From contig CAZIQL010000003.1 of NCBI GenBank assembly GCA_964541485.1, forward strand, positions 49,548-113,547: a stretch of DNA of 64,000 nt. Direction: 5' to 3'. This DNA comes from SIG299 sp964541485 (GTDB taxonomy: Bacteria > Bacillota > Clostridia > Lachnospirales > Lachnospiraceae). Every line of letters begins with the position of its first letter. The stretch's first letter is position 1. The position numbers and the translations under genes are program-made. Of the stretch, positions 18,922 to 26,274 are shown one piece after another. The notes under the pieces are model-generated. The model worked only from the letters and a program-made list of their open reading frames with translations, searched no databases and was not told where the DNA came from.

Positions 18922-20892
18922 TTATCTCTTTGAGTAATCCACAAAGCTGATATTTAAATCAACATTGCCGGAAATTCCGTCAATCTTTCCTTCATCTGTA
19001 TACTGCCACATAGTAAAGTCATACGGATAAGAAAGCTGTTCTCCATAATATGCATACCAAAAATCGTATCCCTGCAATTCTTCCATGTTCAGGTTCAAAA
19101 TAGACCAATTGGTATTGGCATAAATCACAGGTGTATAGCCTGCAGCCAGAATCGTATCGCAGAACGCCTTTGCGCATGCTGTACGGTCCGCATTGGAAAG
19201 CACATTGGCACGTCCGTCCGCTGTATATTCCGTATCATAAACAATTGGGAAGGTTACATTGTAGTCTTTGATATTTTCGAGTACAATATTTGCTTCTTCG
19301 ATTGCCTCTTCCACAGTCCTTGCCTGGGTAAAGTAATAAACACCCACCTTAAGGCCTGCCTTTAGGGCGCCCTCCATATTCTGCACGTAATACGGGTCAA
19401 TGGCTGTCTTCCCGGCAGAGGCAGTGCCACGATAGCCAAGCCGGATGATTGCGTAATCCACACCTGCTTCTGCTACCTTTTCCCAATCAATATCATACTG
19501 CCACTTGGAAACATCAATTCCTGTCAGTGTCAGTTTGATTCCATTCTCATAATATCCCAAGACACCGTTTTCATCCTTTGTGAAATTCTCCGGCTTGTAA
19601 GTATTCTTTGCGATATCCTCCCTCACCGGAACCAAAAGCCGCTCACCCGATGTTCCCGTCACAGACATACGTTCCGCCACGAGATCTTCTTCTGTCAATG
19701 GCTCGACAATCGCCATATAATCAAGGTCTGTAAACTCATCTGTGGCATACAGATAAAAAGACACCGACTGCACACAGAACAAATCTGATGATGCAAACTG
19801 TACCTTGCCTCTGATTTCTCCGACATAATTTCCCTCTCCAAGCTCTACGTAGCTTCGTATAGAAATTCCATCCTCTGTCACAGTGTAGAGAAGCTGTCCT
19901 GTCGTTTTTATCTCATAAAGTTTCTTTGCAAGCTCCGGTACACAATACGGCAGTGCCACATAATAATTCCGCCCTTCCGCTGTCAGATGTGCAATAACTG
20001 CCTGTCCTGCATCCAGATATTCCGATACCTGCACAAGCTCTGCAAGTGCCTTATTCGGAGAAATAACATAATATTCCTTCAGGGAATTTCCTGCTACCAC
20101 ATGCAGATAATTTCCCTCTGCACTCTCCTGTTCAAAAAAGGAAAATACCAGTTGTTCTCTTCCATTACCGCAATAATCACCAACCATCGGACAAAGGTCA
20201 GCCACCTGCCCGCTCTCAAGGTAATATTCCCAATAGAAGGTTTCTGTCTTTTCACCGTTTGAAATAATAACCTCAAACGGGGATTCCGAAGACAGTACGC
20301 TGACATCATGCTTATAGGAAACGGTATAGCTTCCGTTGGTAAATGTCAGATATCTCTTTCCGTTTATCGTTTCTGCCGATGCGGTAAAGCCACGCAAATC
20401 CTGCTGATTGGCTACTGCTGCCTCATAATCCAGATTCTTGAGATAGTGAATTTCTTTCACTACAGGAACTGATGTCGGAGCAGCTGTTTCCGTTGCATCG
20501 TTTCCTTCCGTTCCGGTCTGGTCCGGCATCTCGGTCGGTGACAAATTTTCTCCTACACCTTCTTCCGCCGTGAGGAAATTGAGCACACTCTTTCTGAGCT
20601 GCGGTGAAAATTCCATTACCGCTAAAAATCCGGTCAAAAGAATCAGAACACCCAGCAGAACTATCAGACAGAGCTTTGCCGTTTTGCCAAGTCCGGTTTT
20701 TCGTGTCAGGTCAAGAACAGGCTCCACCACAGGCTCTGTGTTTTCTCCGGTTTCCGGCACCGTCTCAACTACAGGCTCTGCCGTTTCTTTCACATCCGTC
20801 TCCAGGTTCACATCTGTCTCCAGGTTCACATCTGTTGTCTTCAGAGTGTCATTCTTTTCTTTCTCTTCGTTTACAAGATAATGTTCTGTCAT
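18922..20892 (-). CDS. Membrane-anchored GH25 muramidase-like protein
   Basis: The ATG at 20892 follows AGGAGGGTGCCAAC. The 656-residue product has a charged, presumably cytosolic region of about 75 residues, one transmembrane helix (LCLIVLLGVLILLTGFLAVM), a PT-rich linker, an uncharacterised extracellular middle domain of about 280 residues, and a C-terminal GH25 domain. GH25 hallmarks are LTGIDVSKWQ, the DxE-type PIVYDTEY, and FTMWQYTDEGKI. GH25 enzymes cleave the muramic acid-glucosamine bond of peptidoglycan. The cytosolic part has a tandem duplication (20798-20833). A coiled-coil protein is encoded directly upstream and the pair is probably one operon. Confidence 0.85.
   Translation of the reverse strand: MTEHYLVNEEKEKNDTLKTTDVNLETDVNLETDVKETAEPVVETVPETGENTEPVVEPVLDLTRKTGLGKTAKLCLIVLLGVLILLTGFLAVMEFSPQLRKSVLNFLTAEEGVGENLSPTEMPDQTGTEGNDATETAAPTSVPVVKEIHYLKNLDYEAAVANQQDLRGFTASAETINGKRYLTFTNGSYTVSYKHDVSVLSSESPFEVIISNGEKTETFYWEYYLESGQVADLCPMVGDYCGNGREQLVFSFFEQESAEGNYLHVVAGNSLKEYYVISPNKALAELVQVSEYLDAGQAVIAHLTAEGRNYYVALPYCVPELAKKLYEIKTTGQLLYTVTEDGISIRSYVELGEGNYVGEIRGKVQFASSDLFCVQSVSFYLYATDEFTDLDYMAIVEPLTEEDLVAERMSVTGTSGERLLVPVREDIAKNTYKPENFTKDENGVLGYYENGIKLTLTGIDVSKWQYDIDWEKVAEAGVDYAIIRLGYRGTASAGKTAIDPYYVQNMEGALKAGLKVGVYYFTQARTVEEAIEEANIVLENIKDYNVTFPIVYDTEYTADGRANVLSNADRTACAKAFCDTILAAGYTPVIYANTNWSILNLNMEELQGYDFWYAYYGEQLSYPYDFTMWQYTDEGKIDGISGNVDLNISFVDYSKR
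20798..20833. repeat. Tandem 18-bp duplication in the GH25 gene
   Basis: Two exact 18-bp copies (20798-20815 and 20816-20833) encode a repeated TDVNLE-type hexapeptide in the cytosolic region. Because the unit is a multiple of three it keeps the frame and could vary in number between strains. Confidence 0.85.
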
Positions 20893-20935
20893 GTTGGCAC
20901 CCTCCTGTTCCTTTCTCATTTTCTCCCATGGTTCC

Positions 20936-22084
20936 CTAGCTGTTTCTTAAACTGTTGTTATATTCCTCCATCGCCAGCTGTTCCTTCTGCATCTGAATCA
21001 GACGCTGACCATAGAGCTGATCCAGCAGTGCTGTTTCCTCCTGAAATGCCAGCTTCCATTCTTCATACTCCTGCTCCGCTTTTACGACGATTTCCTTCTT
21101 TCTTTCCTGTTCTTCAATAAAGCGCTCCATTGCCGCTTCCGCTTCCTGTGAGGATGTGTAAGATGCATCCAAAAGAATCTCCTGCACCTGATGCTGCATC
21201 TTTACCAGTTCTGCCTTCATCCTCTGACACTTTTCTGCACGCATGGCAAGCACTTCGTGTTCCTTTTCAATCTCCTGCACCAGCTGCTCCGCCTGCTCCC
21301 GTGCCAAAAGGCATTCCTCCTGCTCCTTCACAAGAGCATCAATCTGTTCTAAAATTTCGTTCAAAGCCTCTTCTAAGGCATTTCTGCGCTCACGGAATTG
21401 GGCAATTGACGGTTGCTGTGCCCCCGGAACCACCCGGATGCCCATCTGCTCTAATAAAAGCTCCATCGTTGCCTTTTCCGAAAATGCTTCTTTTTCTATC
21501 TTTTCCAGCTTTGCCTGTAACTCCTTTGGCTCCGTATCCTGCCCTGTTGCCACTTGGGCATATTCTGCCATCAGTTCTGCATAACGTACGCGCATGTCCT
21601 CCACTGACTGCATCTTCACCACCTGAAGCCCCGCTACCCGCAGTTCTTCCTTTAACTCCCTCTCCTGTCGTTCCAATGCCGTCCCCTTGTGATAAATCTC
21701 CGTCAGACGTTCTTTCTTGCGGACACATTCCGTGTATACTGCACGTTTTTCTGCCAATGCATTCTCTGCCTCTTCGATTTCCTTATCCTCTTTTTCAGTC
21801 TCTGTGTGGCAAAGCTCTATCTGCCGCTCCAACACCTCTTTTTGCAACAGGCGTTCTATCTCATCTTTTATGCGGTCTCCCTCAAACATCGCATGACTCA
21901 TACTGCTTCTGTCTGCCTGCGCTCTCTGGTATGCCAAAACCACACGTTCTTCCTTTTCTTTCAGTTCTTCAATCTGTTGCTCCTTTTCGACAATCAGTGC
22001 AAATAACGTTTCTCTCTCTTTTTTTGCGTTTTCATATGCTGTCTTCACTGCCTGCACCTTATGCTTCCCCCTTTTGTATTGCAT
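20936..22084 (-). CDS. Long coiled-coil protein (about 380 aa)
   Basis: Nearly the whole product is a glutamate-, lysine- and glutamine-rich coiled coil with heptad patterns (for example EEVLLAYQRAQ-type and EKEDKEIEEAENALAEK), without membrane segment or enzymatic motif. The start is uncertain: the ATG at 22084 has GGGAGG about 15 nt away, while a GTG at 22057 has GGGGG about 9 nt upstream. It precedes the membrane-anchored GH25 gene by 43 nt, so a cytosolic partner for that protein's cytosolic tail is possible (inference). No named family is recognised. Confidence 0.68.
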   Translation of the reverse strand: MQYKRGKHKVQAVKTAYENAKKERETLFALIVEKEQQIEELKEKEERVVLAYQRAQADRSSMSHAMFEGDRIKDEIERLLQKEVLERQIELCHTETEKEDKEIEEAENALAEKRAVYTECVRKKERLTEIYHKGTALERQERELKEELRVAGLQVVKMQSVEDMRVRYAELMAEYAQVATGQDTEPKELQAKLEKIEKEAFSEKATMELLLEQMGIRVVPGAQQPSIAQFRERRNALEEALNEILEQIDALVKEQEECLLAREQAEQLVQEIEKEHEVLAMRAEKCQRMKAELVKMQHQVQEILLDASYTSSQEAEAAMERFIEEQERKKEIVVKAEQEYEEWKLAFQEETALLDQLYGQRLIQMQKEQLAMEEYNNSLRNS

Positions 22085-22111
22085 AGCCTGCGTGGAACCT
22101 CCCTATGCTCC

Positions 22112-22177
22112 CTTACTTTCTAAAGAAAGTAAGACAGACCTGCCTTTAGTATATTCTATACTAAAAACAGGTCTGTC
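22112..22177. repeat. Two adjacent perfect inverted repeats in a promoter gap
   Basis: First repeat: CTTACTTTC (22112-22120) with GAAAGTAAG (22125-22133). Second: GACAGACCTG (22133-22142) with CAGGTCTGTC (22168-22177), enclosing a further dyad TTTAGTATA / TATACTAAA. They lie just upstream of the coiled-coil/GH25 operon. They may be 5' UTR hairpins, operators or a terminator. The gap 22178-22420 otherwise shows no gene. Confidence 0.7.
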
Positions 22178-22431
22178 ACAAGTTAAATCTTTGTTAAGAT
22201 TCCTTTTCATTTATGAAACTTTGCTTCACTTATTTTCAATTATTAGTTTACTCTAGCTATATAGTGATAGTTTGCAATTGTCTTTATTCCGGCTAATGCA
22301 GAAACAGGGGGCTCCCCTGGGCAAATATGCTTCTCGCTCATCACTCTTGCCCACACCCTTTACAACTTTCTTATTCTGTGCTTTAATATCCTTATCCACC
22401 CAAAGACAAATAAAAAGACAAGGAGGTTTCT

Positions 22432-23015
22432 ATTACGTATTATCAAATCAGAAAAGAACGTCAACGGCTCGATAAACAGATTTCACTGCTCCGAGCTAAA
22501 CTGCAATCTCTCCCGGAAGGGAAATTACTCTGTACACACAACGGCAACTATTCTAAATGGTATCTAAGCAACGGGGCCTCTCCCATTTATATTCCCAAAA
22601 AAGAACGACAATTTGCCGCAGAACTTGCAGAACGAAAATATTTAACCCTGCTACTGGAAGATATGCAACAGGAATGTAATGCATTGGACTCTTATCTGCA
22701 ATACCATCAAACCACCGGAAGTGCAGAACTCTTCCTTGCCCGGTCTCCCGAGCACAGAAAACTTATTTCCTCTGCTTTTTCACCTCAATCCGACGAACTA
22801 TCCAATTGGATGAATGCTCCCTACAAACAAAACCTAAAATATCCCAAACAACGCATCCACCGTTCTGTTTCCGGGCATCTGCTTCGCTCCAAATCAGAAG
22901 TCTTCATTGACATGGCATCATTCCATCAATCCACCTGATTACCACCTACGAAACTCATGACCATCCTCTCAACATGGCTGCCATTGAACATATTATCGAA
23001 GAATATTTCTTATAA
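22432..23015 (+). pseudogene. Decayed gene of a conserved nuclease-like family (internal deletion)
   Basis: AAGGAGG (22420-22426) is followed 5 nt later by ATT where ATG is expected. The frame then reads TYYQIRKERQRLDKQ, with WYLSNGASPIYIPKKER, ELSNWMNAPY and SGHLLRSKSEVFIDMASF, and hits TGA at 22938. A second frame from 22920 continues IPSIHLITTYETHDHPLN and ends IIEEYFL at 23015. In the intact family, as I recall it, these two parts flank a central section with YECAL, YPDFTIRHP and YYWEHFG. That section is missing here and the junction is out of frame. The gene is therefore broken twice: start codon lost and core deleted. Its family function is unknown; a PD-(D/E)XK-type nuclease is my inference. 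Confidence 0.78.
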
Positions 23016-23069
23016 ACATATCAAAAAACAAGCAAGGCGAAATACCGCAAAAGTATTTCGCCTTATCTA

Positions 23070-24014
23070 CTATAACTCTTGTATTCTCTTTTTATAATTC
23101 ATTTTCAAATACTCATTGAAAGGAAGACTCTCCAGCAATTCCAGCAAGTGTTTCTTACCTTTCTCCTTTTCCTCTTCTCGTCCTGCTTCATTCAAAAATC
23201 CGGTCCATGTCCATTCCGCTTCAAAAGCAGCTGCTTCATCCGCCTCTTCTTTGAACCTTGCAAGATAGTCCCTAAAACTGTCTTCCCTTCCTTCGGTTGC
23301 TGCTGCCAGGAACATCATCTGCCAGAGCGGTGTGGATTCTTCTGTTACTTTACACACCAGTTCCTGCACCTCTTTTTGTTCCCACAGTTCGACAATGTCT
23401 TCCGCACAATCCATCTCCATCAATGTTGTCATATAGCAACGCAAATTTTCTAAAGTTTGCTCGGTCTGCCATGCTGCTTTCATTTCACGCAAGACAGCCC
23501 GTCCGTTTCCTTTTTGAATCAGAAATTGATTTTTCTGAAGCCTTAATGCTAACGCAAGTTTGCTTGACTCCCCTGCACGTTGCATCAAGTCATCTAAAAC
23601 TAACTCTGCCTCTTCCTGTGCCTTTCTGGACTTCTGGATATAGACATGCACCTTCCACGCCAACAACTGTTCCCGCTTTTCGATACTTTGCGGACTTTTT
23701 TCTTTTTCCAAAGTATCCAGGGCAATCTCTATGCGACGCAGCACCTCTTCCAAAGATTTTTCGTCTCGCAAAACAGAATATTTGTACACCAAATTATCAA
23801 TCTGCTCCATATCTGTCATTCCAAAGAGTTCATCCATGGACACACTGAAAAACGCAGCAATCTTTGGCAAAAACGCGACATCCGGCGTCCCGCCTTCGGA
23901 CTCCCAACGGGAAACTGTCTGTGGCTGCACCATCAGATACTCCGCCAATTGTGCCTGCGTTACTCCGTGCCTTTTTCGTAAAACTGCAATTCTTTTACCA
24001 AATTCCAAATTCAT
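23070..24014 (-). CDS. XRE-family transcriptional regulator
   Basis: A 314-residue protein. Residues 5-60 form a helix-turn-helix of the XRE/Cro type (LRKRHGVTQAQLAEYLMVQPQTVSRWESEGGTPD). The rest is helical with TPR-like repeats, as in regulators that sense a peptide or partner through a helical domain. GAAAGGAGC lies just before the ATG. A clear promoter lies at 24071-24099. The target genes cannot be told from sequence; its nearest downstream neighbour on the other strand is the decayed gene. Confidence 0.85.
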   Translation of the reverse strand: MNLEFGKRIAVLRKRHGVTQAQLAEYLMVQPQTVSRWESEGGTPDVAFLPKIAAFFSVSMDELFGMTDMEQIDNLVYKYSVLRDEKSLEEVLRRIEIALDTLEKEKSPQSIEKREQLLAWKVHVYIQKSRKAQEEAELVLDDLMQRAGESSKLALALRLQKNQFLIQKGNGRAVLREMKAAWQTEQTLENLRCYMTTLMEMDCAEDIVELWEQKEVQELVCKVTEESTPLWQMMFLAAATEGREDSFRDYLARFKEEADEAAAFEAEWTWTGFLNEAGREEEKEKGKKHLLELLESLPFNEYLKMNYKKRIQEL

Positions 24015-24070
24015 CTCATTGCTCCTTTCTAAGTAACAAACTGCCCATGGGTATGACTTGTTATGTCCCT

Positions 24071-24099
24071 ATTATATAAGCAATGCGTGTTTTTGTAAA
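24071..24099 (-). promoter_or_regulatory. Sigma-A promoter of the XRE regulator
   Basis: -35 TTTACA (24099-24094), 17-nt spacer, -10 TATAAT (24076-24071), about 57 nt upstream of the start codon. Confidence 0.75.
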
Positions 24100-24133
24100 A
24101 CAATGGTGCATGGAGAAAAAGTAATGCCAAAAC

Positions 24134-24943
24134 CTATTTTAGTATAAACCTCTCAATCACCTTGACAATACCATCCTCATCATTCGATGCGGTGATATAA
24201 TCCGCAGCCTCCAAAACCTCTTTTCTCGCATTTGCCATCGCAACACCAAGACCTGCAAACTCAATCATCGTCAGGTCATTGTAGCCGTCACCGCAACAGA
24301 TAACTTCATCCCTGCCAATACCGAGGAAGGAGATAAATCTCTTTAACACGGATGCCTTGTCAATGCCCTTTGGCATAAGTTCCAGGAAGAACGGCTCCGA
24401 ACGGAAAATATTTAAGGAGCCTGCGTATTTTTCTTTCAGCTTCTTTTCCACAGTTGCCAGATATTCCGGTTCCCCGGTCATCAGACACTTGTTTACCGGG
24501 AAGGTCACAACATCCTTGAAATCCGCTACCTCTTTAATGGTGATTCCGTTAATCCGTGCCTCCAGTTCCATGTACTCATCCACAGCGCTCCCTGCCAAAG
24601 CCACCTCATCGTCATAGGTGAGAATGCCGACGCCATGTGCCTTCGCCTCTTTACAAAGCACTGCCGCCATTTCCGGCGGAATCGTCTTATCCAGTACGAC
24701 TTCTTTTGTCTTACAGTTTGTCACCCTGCCACCGTTAAAGGACAACACATAGTTGCCAAACCGGTCAAGTTCTAATGTTTCCGCCACTTTCCTGGTGCCC
24801 GGTGTCGGGCGTCCCGATGCAATCGCAACATGCACACCCATCTCCTGAATGCGAAGAATTGCCTCCTTTGTGGCCGGTGTAATTTCTTTTTTTGAATTCG
24901 TCAATGTTCCGTCAATATCCAGAACTAAAAGCTTATACTCCAT
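24134..24943 (-). CDS. Cof-type HAD-superfamily phosphatase
   Basis: A 269-residue hydrolase of the HAD superfamily, Cof/YidA type (class IIB cap). Motif I is VLDIDGTLTNS with the nucleophilic aspartate, motif II is ASGRPTPG, and motifs III/IV are KGIDKASVL and CCGDGYNDLTMIE. Members dephosphorylate sugar phosphates or cofactor intermediates in the cytosol; the substrate cannot be told from sequence. Its ATG is 1 nt after the trpS stop, so it is co-transcribed with trpS under the Trp T-box. Confidence 0.92.
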   Translation of the reverse strand: MEYKLLVLDIDGTLTNSKKEITPATKEAILRIQEMGVHVAIASGRPTPGTRKVAETLELDRFGNYVLSFNGGRVTNCKTKEVVLDKTIPPEMAAVLCKEAKAHGVGILTYDDEVALAGSAVDEYMELEARINGITIKEVADFKDVVTFPVNKCLMTGEPEYLATVEKKLKEKYAGSLNIFRSEPFFLELMPKGIDKASVLKRFISFLGIGRDEVICCGDGYNDLTMIEFAGLGVAMANARKEVLEAADYITASNDEDGIVKVIERFILK

Positions 24944-24944
24944 C

Positions 24945-25949
24945 TTATCTGATTCTCTCCGGGAAACCTACTTTTTTCTGTACCTTGCGCAATGTCTTTG
25001 TTGCAAAGTAATTTGCCTTTTCTGCATTGTTCTTGATTACGCTATCGACATATGCCTTGTCACTTGCAATGTCAGCCATTCTATCCTGCAGCGGCTTTAA
25101 TACAGAAACCACAGTTTCGCCTACTGCCAGCTTGAAATCGCCGTAACCCTTACCGTCAAATTCCTTCTCAACTTCTGTCGGTGCCTTGCCGGTACATGCA
25201 CTGTAAATATCGATTAAATTCTTAATGCCCGGCTGCTCATCACGGTACAGAATCGTACCTTCAGAGTCAGTCACGGCACGCTTAAACTTTCTCATGATGG
25301 TATCCGGATCATCCAAAAGGAAAATACTTGCATTTGGATTTTCATCGGACTTTGACATCTTCTTTGTCGGCTCCTGTAAGCTCATAATCTTTGCACCGGA
25401 CTTCCCGATATATGCTTCCGGAATCTTAAATACATCACCGTAAATACCGTTAAACCGCTGTGCAATGTCTCTGGTCAGCTCCAGATGCTGCATCTGGTCA
25501 ATACCTACCGGAACCACATCGGTCTGGAACAGCAAAATATCTGCTGCCATCAGAACCGGATACGTAAAGAGACCTGCGTTGATATTGTCTGCGTGCTTTG
25601 CAGACTTATCCTTAAACTGAGTCATTCTCTGTAATTCACCCATGTAAGTAAAGCAGTTTAAAATCCATGCAAGCTCTGCGTGTGCAGACACATGGGACTG
25701 ATAATAAATGCAGTTTTTCTCCGGGTCAAGTCCTGCTGCCAAATAAAGGGTCAGCAGCTTTCTCGCACGGTTTCTAAGCTCTGCCGGATCCTGTCTTACC
25801 GTAATCGAATGCTCATCTACCACGCAGAAGAAGCAGTTGTAATCGTCGCTTAATTTCACCCAGTTCTTTAACGCTCCGAGATAATTTCCTAAAGTCAAGT
25901 TTCCTGTTGACTGCATGCCGCTGAATAATGTTTTTTTGTTGTCTTCCAT
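24945..25949 (-). CDS. trpS: Tryptophanyl-tRNA synthetase
   Basis: A class I synthetase of 334 residues starting MEDNKKTLFSGMQ. The ATG at 25949 follows AGGGAGGAAAATATC. The HIGH-type element is TGNLTLGNYLGA and the KMSKS loop is KKMSKSDENP. It charges tRNA-Trp. The leader upstream contains a T-box with a TGG specifier. Reading upstream of 25949 would enter the T-box terminator and is rejected. Confidence 0.97.
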   Translation of the reverse strand: MEDNKKTLFSGMQSTGNLTLGNYLGALKNWVKLSDDYNCFFCVVDEHSITVRQDPAELRNRARKLLTLYLAAGLDPEKNCIYYQSHVSAHAELAWILNCFTYMGELQRMTQFKDKSAKHADNINAGLFTYPVLMAADILLFQTDVVPVGIDQMQHLELTRDIAQRFNGIYGDVFKIPEAYIGKSGAKIMSLQEPTKKMSKSDENPNASIFLLDDPDTIMRKFKRAVTDSEGTILYRDEQPGIKNLIDIYSACTGKAPTEVEKEFDGKGYGDFKLAVGETVVSVLKPLQDRMADIASDKAYVDSVIKNNAEKANYFATKTLRKVQKKVGFPERIR

Positions 25950-25966
25950 GATATTTTCCTCCCTAT

Positions 25967-26238
25967 AAAAAAATTTAAGCGCCTTTGCCCCACTACTGGG
26001 ACAAAAGCGCTGCTTCTGCGGTACCACCCTGTTTGATATCAAACGATATCCACCTCAAACTCATCCAATCAGATGATTCCCATATAACGGTCGGGCTTCC
26101 GTCCGGCATTACTCGCAATTGCTTTCCTCCGGCCCTTGTAAGTCCATTCCTCTTATTCTCCTCACTGCCTCGCACCACCCGGCAGCTCTCTGAAGATTCC
26201 AAATAAAAGTACTCTTCTTACGCAACGGTTTTGTTATT
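25967..26238 (-). promoter_or_regulatory. T-box leader of trpS (Trp specifier)
   Basis: The minus-strand leader contains AGAGAG near 26190, the specifier loop GGAATGGACTT with TGG at 26146-26144, the T-box AGGGTGGTACCGC, and a terminator stem 25979-25992 / 25997-26010 followed by TTAAATTTTTTT. The TGG codon matches tryptophan, confirming the link to trpS. Confidence 0.93.
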
Positions 26239-26245
26239 TTTTATC

Positions 26246-26274
26246 AGTATACACACGAGAACGAAAAATGTCAA
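26246..26274 (-). promoter_or_regulatory. Sigma-A promoter of trpS T-box transcript
   Basis: -35 TTGACA (26274-26269), 17-nt spacer, -10 TATACT (26251-26246). The -35 overlaps the 3' end of the upstream helicase gene (stop at 26271). Confidence 0.85.

Noticed and set aside
21130..22086. Long open frame on the plus strand opposite the coiled-coil gene (about 318 codons)
   Set aside because: It is proline/serine/leucine-rich, has no RBS, and mirrors the codon pattern of the highly charged coiled coil on the other strand.
22272..22475. Plus-strand frame of 67 codons before the decayed gene
   Set aside because: No RBS, and it ends inside the start region of the better-supported remnant; composition looks non-coding.
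25993..26202. Short minus-strand frame of 69 codons before trpS
   Set aside because: It lies within the trpS T-box leader, whose specifier and terminator explain the sequence.
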